Made by a program: the position numbers and the translations under genes. Below the pieces are notes generated by a model. The model worked only from the letters and a program-made list of their open reading frames with translations. It was not told the DNA's origin and made no database searches. Positions 53,651 to 61,642 of a stretch of 64,000 nt of DNA are shown one piece after another. This DNA is from Pseudoflavonifractor intestinihominis (GTDB lineage Bacteria; Bacillota; Clostridia; Oscillospirales; Oscillospiraceae), in NCBI RefSeq assembly GCF_040096055.1, contig NZ_JBBMFK010000003.1:62001-126000 (forward strand), read 5' to 3'. Numbering within the stretch: the first letter of the stretch is position 1; the number at the start of each line of letters is the position of its first letter.

Positions 53651-53767
53651 GGCAGCGGGATGCGGAGGGCGTACTGCAAGCCTGCGGCTTTTCGTCCGGC
53701 GGACAACTCCCCGTCCCGCCGGCACTGGACCTCTTGCGAGGTACTGCACACGCGCTCCTACTCTGCC
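53651..53767 (-). promoter_or_regulatory. THF (folate) riboswitch
   Basis: On the minus strand P1 is GGCAG...CTGCC. The GAGTAGGAGCGCG strand pairs with CGCCCTCC to form P2, and P3 is CCGGCGGGAC with GTCCGCCGG. The conserved GCATCCCGCT near the 3' side follows. This matches the class I tetrahydrofolate aptamer in layout. It lies about 90 bases before the folate transporter gene and is expected to shut it off when THF is abundant. Confidence 0.75.
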
Positions 53768-53860
53768 TGATAGAGGCCATTATAGCCCCGAGCCGGAAAA
53801 AATGCAAGCAGAAATCCGCCGGACCCGGAAATACCATCCCAGGCCCGGCGGACCGCGCCC

Positions 53861-54619
53861 TCACGGCCGGAGGGCGGAGAGCTGCTTGTAGAAGTCCAGG
53901 GTGCCGAAGCCCCGTTCCAGCTGGGTGAGAAGAAAGGCCTCGCACACGTCGCTCATCTTCTTCTGGGACGGCGTATCCAGCTTGAAGGAGAACAGGCGCT
54001 TGGGGTCGCCCATCACCACGTGCCGCATGGCGGCCAGGGACGGGCCGTCCAGGGGCATGGACACCCCGTCCCCCACGCCGCCCCGGCAGCGGGCGCAGTG
54101 GAGCACCCCCTCCCGCAGGTGGAGCCGGGGCTCCTCCGGCTCGGGTACGCCGCACACCGCGCAGGCGTCCAGCAGGGGCTCGTACCCCGCCAGTGACAGC
54201 AGCTTGAGCTCGTAGGCCGCCTTCACCAGGGGCAGGGGCTTATTGAGCTTGTCCAGGGCGTAGAGGGAGTTGAGGATCAGGGACAGGAGATCCGGGTCCG
54301 CCCTGCCCTCCTCGGCCACCGTCTCCATCACCTCGGCGAAGTAGGAGCCCAGGGCCAGCTTGTCCACGTCCTGCCGCACCCCCCAGAACTGCTCCAGAGA
54401 GTCCCCCTGGTCCATGGACCAGTAGTCCCGGTACTCGAACAACGTCAGCTCCGAGTACACCAGCAGCTGGGCCGCGGCGGCCAGCGGGCTGTTCTTCCGC
54501 CGGCAGCCCCTGGCCTTGACCGTCAGCTTCCCCAGGTCCCGGGTGAGGACGGTGAGGATTTTATCCGATTCCTTGTAATTGACCTCCCGCAGGACGATCC
54601 CCTGGGTCGTCAGGTGCAT
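53861..54619 (-). CDS. recO: DNA repair protein RecO
   Basis: 252 residues. The N-terminal OB fold includes GIVLREVNYKESDKILTVLT near 8-27. The C-terminal zinc site has CAVCGVPEPEEP and HCARC. It loads RecA onto SSB-coated DNA with RecR. The ATG at 54619 (MHLTTQGIV) fits the family; a GTG 12 bases earlier is possible. It lies after yqzL and era, the usual Bacillota order. Confidence 0.95.
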   Translation of the reverse strand: MHLTTQGIVLREVNYKESDKILTVLTRDLGKLTVKARGCRRKNSPLAAAAQLLVYSELTLFEYRDYWSMDQGDSLEQFWGVRQDVDKLALGSYFAEVMETVAEEGRADPDLLSLILNSLYALDKLNKPLPLVKAAYELKLLSLAGYEPLLDACAVCGVPEPEEPRLHLREGVLHCARCRGGVGDGVSMPLDGPSLAAMRHVVMGDPKRLFSFKLDTPSQKKMSDVCEAFLLTQLERGFGTLDFYKQLSALRP

Positions 54620-54708
54620 ATGCTTCACCACGCAGTATGTATATTTCCCGCTCCAGCCGAACCGGCCCGGCGAACCGCGGGTTCGCCGGGCCGGACCGAA
54701 GCAGCGCG

Positions 54709-54825
54709 CTATGCGGTTTTGCTCTCCTCCGCCCGCTCCGCCTCTTCCCGCAGGAGGGCGTACAGGCTGTACGCCTCAGGCAGTCCGGTGGCAAGAAACA
54801 GCCGCCACATGGTCTCCCAGTCCAT
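54709..54825 (-). CDS. yqzL: YqzL-like small protein
   Basis: 38 residues, MDWETMWRLFLATGLPEAYS followed by LYALLREEAERAEES. The W-x-L-F-x-x-T-G-x-x-x-x-Y-x-L pattern and the position between era and recO match YqzL of Bacillus. Function unknown. It would be missed by length cut-offs. Confidence 0.8.
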   Translation of the reverse strand: MDWETMWRLFLATGLPEAYSLYALLREEAERAEESKTA

Positions 54826-54923
54826 AATCCAAGCCCCCTCGTCCATAGCTTGGCCCGGAGCGCCCGGTTTATGAACGGTAAATTTTGCGGCAGAGCGTCG
54901 AAAAGGCAAATTTCAAGGCTCTC

Positions 54924-55817
54924 TTACTCGTCCCGGTAGCCGAAGTTCTGGATGAGATTCAGATTGTCTCTCCAGTTCTCCTTCACTTTTACCCAGGTCT
55001 GGAGGAACACCTTGGTGCCCATGAAGCGCTCGATGTCCTGCCGGGCCAGGGTGGAGATCTTCTTGAGCATGGCGCCGCCCTTGCCGATGATGATGCCCTT
55101 GTGGGAGTCCTTCTCGCAGTAGATGGTGGCGTCCATCTCGATGACCTCATCGTCCCGCTCCACAAACCGGGTGACCTCCACGGCGGTGCCGTGGGGGATC
55201 TCCTTGTCCAGGCACAGGAGCAGCTTCTCCCGGACGATCTCGGCGCACACCTGCCGCTCGGGCTGGTCGGTGACCATGTCCTCGGGGAAGAGCTGGGGAC
55301 CCTCGGGCAGGAACTCGCCCAGCACCTGGAGCAGGTCCTCCAGGCCCTCGCCGTTCTTGGCGGAGATGGGCAGGATGGCGTTGAAGCTGTGCTTCTCGCC
55401 GTAGGCCTGCATGACCGCCAGCAGCTCGTCCTTCTTCACGGTGTCGATCTTGTTAATGACCAGCACGGAGGGCACGCCCAGGCCTTTGATGCGCTGGATG
55501 AGTTCCTCCTCCGGCCCGCCCACATGGGGGATGGGCTCCACCAGCAGCATGACCGCGTCCACGTCGGCCACGCTGTCCCGCACCACCTTCACCATGTAGT
55601 CGCCCAGACGGGTCCGGGCCCGGTGGAGGCCCGGCGTGTCCATAAACACGAACTGGCACTCCCCCCGGTTGAGCACGGCGCAGATGCGGTTGCGGGTGGT
55701 CTGGGGCTTGTTGGTGACGATGGCGATCTTCTCGCCCACCAGGGCGTTGGTCAGGGTGGACTTGCCCACATTGGGCCGCCCCACAATGGCGATCATGCCG
55801 GATTTTTTGATTTCCAT
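54924..55817 (-). CDS. era: GTPase Era
   Basis: 297 residues. G1 is GRPNVGKSTLTN near 13-24, G3 is DTPGLHRARTRLG, G4 is NKID, and a C-terminal KH domain is seen as IIIGKGGAMLKKI near 236-248. It binds the 3' end of 16S rRNA and aids 30S maturation. It follows ybeY and a small membrane-protein gene on the same strand. Confidence 0.97.
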   Translation of the reverse strand: MEIKKSGMIAIVGRPNVGKSTLTNALVGEKIAIVTNKPQTTRNRICAVLNRGECQFVFMDTPGLHRARTRLGDYMVKVVRDSVADVDAVMLLVEPIPHVGGPEEELIQRIKGLGVPSVLVINKIDTVKKDELLAVMQAYGEKHSFNAILPISAKNGEGLEDLLQVLGEFLPEGPQLFPEDMVTDQPERQVCAEIVREKLLLCLDKEIPHGTAVEVTRFVERDDEVIEMDATIYCEKDSHKGIIIGKGGAMLKKISTLARQDIERFMGTKVFLQTWVKVKENWRDNLNLIQNFGYRDE

Positions 55818-55884
55818 AGGTTATCCTCAACTTTCTTGAGCAATTTTATTCCTATGCGGCTTGTTTTTTTACAGGCCGCATATT

Positions 55885-56139
55885 TTACTGTTTGTCCTGC
55901 TTCTCCAGCAGGGCGCGAATGGCGGAGAGCTCCTCCTTCAGCTCGGAGTGCTCCTTCTCCCGCTTTTCCCGCTCGGCCGCAGCCGCACCCACCACGATGC
56001 CCGGCAGGGCCATGAGGAGAAGCAGCATCACCATCTGGAGCAGGCCGTTTCCCCCGCCCAGGCCGCTCAGCACCATGAGGATGAGATAACAGAGGGCGAC
56101 GGAGAGCAATCCTCCGCCGATGATGTATCCGTACCGCAT
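55885..56139 (-). CDS. Small membrane protein with coiled-coil tail
   Basis: 84 residues. Two hydrophobic segments (about 3-24 and 32-52) are followed by a charged helix (AAEREKREKEHSELKEELSA) likely to form a coiled coil facing the cytoplasm. It begins 2 bases after the ybeY stop, so it is coupled to it. I do not recognise the family. Confidence 0.75.
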   Translation of the reverse strand: MRYGYIIGGGLLSVALCYLILMVLSGLGGGNGLLQMVMLLLLMALPGIVVGAAAAEREKREKEHSELKEELSAIRALLEKQDKQ

Positions 56140-56141
56140 GA

Positions 56142-56636
56142 TTACCCCTCCTGTCCTCTGGTGATTCCCAGCTGCTCCAGGATGGCCTCCTCACGCGCCC
56201 GCATCTGGGCCTTCATGGGGCCCTCGTCCATGTGGTCGTACCCCAGCAGGTGGAGCACCGAATGGACGGCCAGATAGGCCACCTCCCGGCGGGTGCCGTG
56301 GCCGTACTCCTCCCCCTGGGCTTTGGCACGCTCCAGAGAGATGACCATGTCCCCCAGAGGCACCAGTCCGGTGCCCGGGTCGGCGTCCTCCTCGGTGGGA
56401 TGCTCCCCGGGCCGGAGGTCGAACATGGGGAAGGAGAGCACGTCGGTGGGACGGTCCACGTCCCGCTGCTCCAGGTTGATCTGGTGGATGCCCTCGTCGT
56501 CGGTGAAGAGCACGTCCACCTCCCAGGGCACCGCCACCCCCTCCGCCTCCAGGGCGGCGGGAATGACCTGCCGCAGCAGGTCGGCGTAGGGCTCAGCGCC
56601 CTCCACCTCAGTCTCAATAATCAGTTCATGGTTCAC
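56142..56636 (-). CDS. ybeY: Endoribonuclease YbeY
   Basis: 164 residues. The zinc-binding HSVLHLLGYDHMDEG motif lies near 129-143, and the DVLSFPMFD segment precedes the GDMVISLERAKAQ motif. It processes 16S rRNA and takes part in ribosome quality control. It overlaps the upstream unknown gene by 4 bases and lies in the phoH-ybeY-era neighbourhood. Confidence 0.96.
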   Translation of the reverse strand: MNHELIIETEVEGAEPYADLLRQVIPAALEAEGVAVPWEVDVLFTDDEGIHQINLEQRDVDRPTDVLSFPMFDLRPGEHPTEEDADPGTGLVPLGDMVISLERAKAQGEEYGHGTRREVAYLAVHSVLHLLGYDHMDEGPMKAQMRAREEAILEQLGITRGQEG

Positions 56637-57124
56637 GGAGCATCCTCCTTCTTTTTCTTTGGGCTGTCCACATGTTCGTCCAGCACCCAGGGCAGGTACA
56701 GGGTACAGTCCAGGTCAAAGTGGGGCAGCGGAAATTCCGGCTCCACCGGGAAGGTCTCGTGGCCCAGTATCATACTACCCCAGGGCAGATTCACCAGCGG
56801 CCCCCAATCGGGGCCGTTGTCCTTCCCGGCGGGTCTGTCCAGAATGGTTCCCGCCACACGCCAGGAGAGCTCATAGAGCAGCCCCTTCTCCCGCCAGTTC
56901 TCCTCGTGGTAGAGCTCGCACACATAGGTGGCCTTCTCCGGCGGGATGGACAGGCTGTCCAGAATGGCCAGCAACTCCTCCGGCAGCTTCCGCGCCCGGG
57001 CCAAAGCCACGAAATTGCGGCAGTGGCCGCATTCACAGTCCCAGGGCTCCGCCTGGGCGTAATAATCCCGTGTGGCGGACTCATCCACCTCCACCGTATA
57101 GCCGAACCATTCAAAACGTGTCAC
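56633..57124 (-). CDS. Conserved-looking protein of unknown function with CxCxxC motif
   Basis: 163 residues, no membrane segment or signal. Residues about 28-35 read DCECGHCRNF, a possible metal-binding knuckle. The rest is rich in aromatic residues (GLLYELSWRVAG, DCTLYLPWVLDEHV) with a basic KKKK tail. Overlapping starts and stops tie it to ybeY and to the membrane protein at 57121. I do not recognise the family. Confidence 0.7.
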   Translation of the reverse strand: MTRFEWFGYTVEVDESATRDYYAQAEPWDCECGHCRNFVALARARKLPEELLAILDSLSIPPEKATYVCELYHEENWREKGLLYELSWRVAGTILDRPAGKDNGPDWGPLVNLPWGSMILGHETFPVEPEFPLPHFDLDCTLYLPWVLDEHVDSPKKKKEDAP

Positions 57125-57642
57125 TGCCCCATCGCCGCCTCCCTATAGGCCTGGGCGGCCTCCCAGAACGCTACCGCGTAATAGATGGCCGCCGCAAAGG
57201 TGAGCACCAGGCCGGCCAGAGCCAGTCCGGGGACGAAGAAGATCAGCGCGTAGGCCACAATGATGCCGCCCAGCATGACCTTCCAGCCCGCCAGAAGTCC
57301 GGCGCTCCTCATGTCCCGGTTGTAGACCGCCTCCAGCTCCCGGACGCCCTCCACAATGCGGTAGGTGACCAGCAGCTGAAGGCAGACCCCCGCGATAGTC
57401 AGCGCCACTTCAATAACCGCCATGGCGATTGTCACATTCAAGAGCTGCTTCAGCCACATCAGACCGGTAAAGACGGCCGCGCCCACGGTCAGGCTCCTGA
57501 TGTTCTGGAAGGTCCCGCTCTCAGGCACCTCGCCCAGGCCGGACCAGATCAGCAGATAGCCCACCCAGGCCGGGGTGACACACAGCCGCCCCAGGTTGAT
57601 ATCAATGAACAGAAACAGCAGCCCCCAGAACATCTTCTTCAT
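57121..57642 (-). CDS. Integral membrane protein of unknown function
   Basis: 173 residues with about five hydrophobic segments (3-15, 20-35, 53-75, 77-95, 120-160). It has no recognisable motif. It starts 2 bases after the phoH stop and overlaps the next gene by 4 bases, so it belongs to the phoH-ybeY operon. This insert is not part of the usual phoH-ybeY order. Confidence 0.7.
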   Translation of the reverse strand: MKKMFWGLLFLFIDINLGRLCVTPAWVGYLLIWSGLGEVPESGTFQNIRSLTVGAAVFTGLMWLKQLLNVTIAMAVIEVALTIAGVCLQLLVTYRIVEGVRELEAVYNRDMRSAGLLAGWKVMLGGIIVAYALIFFVPGLALAGLVLTFAAAIYYAVAFWEAAQAYREAAMGQ

Positions 57643-57644
57643 GG

Positions 57645-58634
57645 TCAGCGCCCCTCCTTCTCTCTGGCACGCTTGGCGTTGCGGCGGTTCTCGTCCTCTT
57701 CGTATGCCTTGATGATCCGCTGGACAATGACGTGGCGCACCACGTCGGCCTGGCCCAGCTTGCAGATGGCGATGTCCTCCACGCCACTCAGCACCCGCAT
57801 GGCCTCCTTCAGGCCTGAGACCTTGTCGCTGGGCAGGTCGATCTGGGTCACGTCGCCGGTGATGACGATCTTGGAGCCAAAGCCCATGCGGGTCAGGAAC
57901 ATCTTCATCTGCTCCCGGGAGGTGTTCTGGGCCTCGTCCAGGATGATAAAGCTGTCGTCCAGGGTGCGGCCCCGCATGTAGGCCAGGGGGGCCACCTCGA
58001 TGTTGCCCCGCTCCAGGTACTTCTGATAGGTCTCCGGCCCCAGCATCTCAAAGAGGGCGTCATACAGGGGCCGCAGGTAGGGGTCCACCTTGCTCTGCAG
58101 GTCGCCGGGCAGGAAGCCCAGCCGCTCGCCGGCCTCCACCGCCGGGCGGGTGAGGATGATGCGGTTGACCTGCTTGTCCCGGAAGGCAGCCACCGCCGCG
58201 GCCACCGCCAGGTAGGTCTTGCCGGTACCCGCCGGACCGATGCCCAGGGTGACCAGGTTCTTCTTGATGGCCTCCACGTACTTCTTCTGCCCGATGGTCT
58301 TGGCCTTGATGGGCTTTCCCTTGGCGGTGACGCACAGCACGTCCCGGGCCAGGTCCCCGATCCGGTCCTCGTTGCCCGACCGGACCAGGGAGATGATATA
58401 CCGCACGTTCTGCTCGTTGATGGTCTCGCCCCGGGCGGAAAGGGAGATGAGCCCCTGGATGGCTTTCACGCCGTACATCACGTTCTCCGCCTCGCCGGAC
58501 ACCTTCAGCTCCCCGTCCCGGCTCACCACCGTGACGCCCAGCTCCCGCTCGATGATGCGGATATTTTCGTCAAAGGAGCCGAAGATATTGACGGCCTCCT
58601 CCATTCGTTCCATGCTTATCGTCTGTTCAATCAA
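57645..58634 (-). CDS. phoH: PhoH family ATPase
   Basis: 329 residues. An N-terminal KH-like part (residues 1-75) precedes the P-loop GPAGTGKTYLAVA near 133-145 and the Walker B IILDEAQNTSREQM. It is thought to act in RNA metabolism beside YbeY. The TTG start at 58634 is chosen because GAGGAG lies 7 bases before it; the ATG at 58613 lacks one. Confidence 0.95.
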   Translation of the reverse strand: MIEQTISMERMEEAVNIFGSFDENIRIIERELGVTVVSRDGELKVSGEAENVMYGVKAIQGLISLSARGETINEQNVRYIISLVRSGNEDRIGDLARDVLCVTAKGKPIKAKTIGQKKYVEAIKKNLVTLGIGPAGTGKTYLAVAAAVAAFRDKQVNRIILTRPAVEAGERLGFLPGDLQSKVDPYLRPLYDALFEMLGPETYQKYLERGNIEVAPLAYMRGRTLDDSFIILDEAQNTSREQMKMFLTRMGFGSKIVITGDVTQIDLPSDKVSGLKEAMRVLSGVEDIAICKLGQADVVRHVIVQRIIKAYEEDENRRNAKRAREKEGR

Positions 58635-58655
58635 ACTTCTACGCTCCTCGCTGCT

Positions 58656-59906
58656 TCAGCCGGAAAGGTCTTGGCCCTCCTCCGGCTGGGTTTCATTTTT
58701 CTGTTGTCCCTCATAGGGCACAAACCGCCCGATCTCCTCCCTGCACTCGGCCTGGAGCCGGACCAGGAGCATGCCGCTCTGTTCCCGGGTGGTAAAGTCC
58801 ATGGAGACCACCTCTCCCTTCTCCCCCAGGGCGTCCAGCAGGTCTTCCTCCAGCTGCCCCCGGAGCAGCGCCTCCGCCGCGGCCGGGTCCACCTGGGCGG
58901 AGACGGTCTGGTAGGCCCGGACCGTCTCCCTGGTCAGGGACAGGGGCATCTCCTGTCCGCCGGGCAGACGGGCGGTCCATACGTCGCTTATTTTATCATA
59001 CCTCTCATAGGAAATGCTACTGTTTCCATAAAAATTGACCCGCCAGCCCAACAGGCTCAGGGACCAGAAGGACTGCTTCTCTCCGGTGTAGGCCTTGACC
59101 TGGGCCGTCAGGGGGATCTCCGCCTCCAGGGTGCGCCAGGTGCGGGCGTACACCCGGCCCTGGGCCCGCACCTGCCGCCAGCCCAGGTCGATGCCGCTAT
59201 ACTGCGCCCCCTCCATGTGGATGTTGCCGGTGATGAGCACCTGCCCCTCCACCACCGTGTTCCCCTCCTCTACGGCGGGCTCGCCTCCCAGCACCTCCAC
59301 CTGGGTCACAATGCCGGGCACTGCGGCCACCACGTCCCCCAGCTCCGTCTCGTCCACCACCTCCGGCGGCTCGATACGCTCCCGCACCAGCACCTCGGCC
59401 ACGGTGCCCTTCAGGTTGATGGCGCACCAGGACAGATCATCCAGCTGCAGCAGCAGCTTCTGGGCCGTGGCCGCCGGGTCAATGCCAGGGCCGTACACCC
59501 CCGGGCGCACCCCCAGACGGCGCAGCTCGGTGAGGATCTCCGCCGTGGTGACGGTCTCATTGCCCGACACCTCCACGGTGAGCACGAACTGGGACAGCAC
59601 GCACACAGCCGCCAGGGAGAGCACCAGCCCGGTGAGCAGGGCGTACCGCCTGCGGAACCGGGCCAGGAAAAAGGGCACGCCGCCGCTCTTCTGCCGCTTC
59701 ACCTGGCAGGAGGCCCGCTCCCCCAGGGCCTGGGCCCGTTTAGCGTCACGCCGGGGGACGGTGATGGCCACCCGGCCTGTCTCCAGCCACTCCACGGCCC
59801 AGAAGGCCACGCCGTTCTGGGCGCACAGGTTCAGAAACCGCTCGGGAAAAGCCCCCTCCGCCTCCAGGCGCACGCTTCCCCGGAGAAAATTGATCACCTT
59901 CTGCAT
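58656..59906 (-). CDS. yqfD: Sporulation protein YqfD
   Basis: 416 residues. A cytoplasmic N-terminal part (LRGSVRLEAEGAFPERFLNL) is followed by one membrane segment (about 90-110) and a long extracytoplasmic part with POTRA-like repeats (VSGNETVTTAEILTELRRLG, PGIVTQVEVLGGEPAV). YqfD is made in the mother cell under SigE during sporulation. It lies between yqfC and phoH, the conserved order, and shows that the host lineage carries sporulation genes. Confidence 0.94.
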   Translation of the reverse strand: MQKVINFLRGSVRLEAEGAFPERFLNLCAQNGVAFWAVEWLETGRVAITVPRRDAKRAQALGERASCQVKRQKSGGVPFFLARFRRRYALLTGLVLSLAAVCVLSQFVLTVEVSGNETVTTAEILTELRRLGVRPGVYGPGIDPAATAQKLLLQLDDLSWCAINLKGTVAEVLVRERIEPPEVVDETELGDVVAAVPGIVTQVEVLGGEPAVEEGNTVVEGQVLITGNIHMEGAQYSGIDLGWRQVRAQGRVYARTWRTLEAEIPLTAQVKAYTGEKQSFWSLSLLGWRVNFYGNSSISYERYDKISDVWTARLPGGQEMPLSLTRETVRAYQTVSAQVDPAAAEALLRGQLEEDLLDALGEKGEVVSMDFTTREQSGMLLVRLQAECREEIGRFVPYEGQQKNETQPEEGQDLSG

Positions 59907-59924
59907 GCTCCACCTCCAGCGGCC

Positions 59925-60206
59925 CTATGTCAGGTCCACCCCTTCGATCTCCCCTGTGATCAGCAGCTCGCTGGCGTTCATGGCCTTCAGCTCCAGGCCC
60001 TTGCCCCGGATCTTCAGGATCAGCTTGCCGCCCGAGACGTGGATCTCCTCGGTGCCGTAGGCGAGAATCCCCTTGTGGTTCTCCATCCGCAGCTCCCGGC
60101 TGCCGGTGATCTCCACCCGGGGCAGCCCGGCCACCACGTCCCCGGGCAGGTCCAGGACCTGAGCCGTCTTTTCCAGCAGCCCTTCCCGCTTCTGCCGCTT
60201 CTCCAC
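59925..60206 (-). CDS. yqfC: Sporulation protein YqfC (YabP/YqfC family)
   Basis: 93 residues from the GTG at 60206; a GTG 9 bases upstream lies inside the GAGGAGGTG ribosome site, so the inner start is preferred. The core PRVEITGSRELRMENHKGIL and the GGKLILKIRGKGLELKAM segment define the family, which has a beta-sheet fold. It is paired with yqfD in sporulators and expressed in the mother cell. Confidence 0.93.
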   Translation of the reverse strand: MEKRQKREGLLEKTAQVLDLPGDVVAGLPRVEITGSRELRMENHKGILAYGTEEIHVSGGKLILKIRGKGLELKAMNASELLITGEIEGVDLT

Positions 60207-60269
60207 CGCGCCCACCTCCTCGTCCTGTTATCCATATGACAGAACCTCGCCCCATTTGCCTGTCCCATA

Positions 60270-60297
60270 CAAAAAAGGGACGGCCATGGGCCGTCCC
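60270..60297 (-). terminator. Terminator of cca
   Basis: GGGACGGCC (60277-60285) with GGCCGTCCC (60289-60297), followed on the minus strand by TTTTTTGTATGG. It separates cca from the yqfC-yqfD-phoH operon. Confidence 0.85.
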
Positions 60298-60311
60298 TCA
60301 GTCTCCCGTCT

Positions 60312-61481
60312 TCACTTCAGCAGTTCCCTCAGCCGCTCCGGGCGGTTGTCCTCCGGGTGGTCCAGCACGTGGTCCAGCAGCCGGCGCTGGGCCGCGCCGA
60401 TGTCCGCGCCGCGGTAGCCCATGGCCAGCAGCTCCGCCCCGGACAGCGCCAGGTCCCGCACCGTCACGCAGTTCCCCTCCGCCAGGGTCTCCCGGAGCGC
60501 CTCCCGGTATGTGCCGCCGGTGCGGGCGTCCTCCATGGCAGCGGCGGCCGTACAGGCGTCCTCCCCCTGCTCCGCCAGGGCCCGGCGCCACGCCGCCCTG
60601 TCCCGGGGCATATGCTTCCCCAGCTCCGCCCCGGCGGCGCAGGCGTGGACGGTGCGGCCGTCCAGACGCAGGGCCCTGAGAAAGTCCCCCGCGTCGGTGA
60701 TATCCCCCTCGTCCAACAGCAGGGCGCACAGGGCGGCCCACCGCTCCAGCGGACTGGCGGCCACCCGGTGGAGGGTGGTCAGGTCGGGCTGGGCCTCCGC
60801 CCCCACGAAGGGGGACAGCAGCCCCCAGGCGAACAGCCCCTCTCCCCGCTCCGGCCAGGGCGAGAGCAGGGTCTTCTCCAGCTCGGTGCGCACCCGCTCG
60901 GCGGACAGGCGGGCAGTCAGTCCGGCGCTCTTGCGCAGGGCCTCCGCCGTGGCGCTCTCAATGGCAAAGCCCAGCTGGGCGGAGAACCGCACCGCCCGCA
61001 GCATCCGCAGGGCGTCCTCCCGGAAGCGGCGCTCCGGCTCCCCCACGCAGCGGATCACCCGGTCCGCCAGATCCCTCCGGCCGCCGAAGGGGTCGATGAC
61101 CGCCCCGTCCGGCCCCAGGGCCATGGCGTTGATGGTGAAATCCCGGCGGGACAGGTCCCCCGCCAGATCGCCGCCAAAGGTCACCGCGTCCGGGTGCCGT
61201 CCGTCGGCATAGCCGCTCTCGGCGCGGAAGGTGGTGACCTCCACCCCGCCGTCCTCTGTCAGCACGGTCACGGTGCCGTGCTTGATGCCGGTGGGCACGG
61301 TGCGGTCAAAGAGTGCCATGACCTCCTCCGGCCGGGCGGAGGTGGTCACGTCCCAGTCCCCTGGAGCGCGCCCCAGCAGCAGGTCCCGGACGCAGCCCCC
61401 CACCGGGTAGGCCTCCCGTCCCGCCGCCCGCAGACGGGCGCACAGCGCCGCCACGCCGCCGGGAATCACACTCGTATCCAT
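60312..61481 (-). CDS. cca: CCA-adding tRNA nucleotidyltransferase / poly(A) polymerase family
   Basis: 389 residues from the ATG after GAAGGTGAGG. The class II nucleotidyltransferase head has YPVGGCVRDLLLG near 25-37 and the catalytic DWDVTTSA near 42-49. RRDFTINAMAL and the RRFREDALRMLRAVRFSAQLGF ERFREDxxRxLR-type motif follow. A helical C-terminal part completes it, with no HD domain. It repairs or adds tRNA 3' CCA ends; the tRNA-Leu in this window encodes CCA. Confidence 0.92.
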   Translation of the reverse strand: MDTSVIPGGVAALCARLRAAGREAYPVGGCVRDLLLGRAPGDWDVTTSARPEEVMALFDRTVPTGIKHGTVTVLTEDGGVEVTTFRAESGYADGRHPDAVTFGGDLAGDLSRRDFTINAMALGPDGAVIDPFGGRRDLADRVIRCVGEPERRFREDALRMLRAVRFSAQLGFAIESATAEALRKSAGLTARLSAERVRTELEKTLLSPWPERGEGLFAWGLLSPFVGAEAQPDLTTLHRVAASPLERWAALCALLLDEGDITDAGDFLRALRLDGRTVHACAAGAELGKHMPRDRAAWRRALAEQGEDACTAAAAMEDARTGGTYREALRETLAEGNCVTVRDLALSGAELLAMGYRGADIGAAQRRLLDHVLDHPEDNRPERLRELLK

Positions 61482-61549
61482 GCGCCTCACCTTCTCTCCG
61501 GTATGTTTTCCGCCGTCCGCGTCTATAATGGAGACATATGGAATTGGCC

Positions 61550-61578
61550 TTGCCATTTTCCTTGGTTCATATTATAAT
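61550..61578 (+). promoter_or_regulatory. Promoter of murC
   Basis: TTGCCA (61550-61555), 17 bases, TATAAT (61573-61578), 65 bases before the GTG start. Confidence 0.75.
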
Positions 61579-61642
61579 ATTTTTCCTGGGCAAGACCAAG
61601 TATCATTTCATATTATATTTTCAAGAAAAGGGAGTGCTCCCT

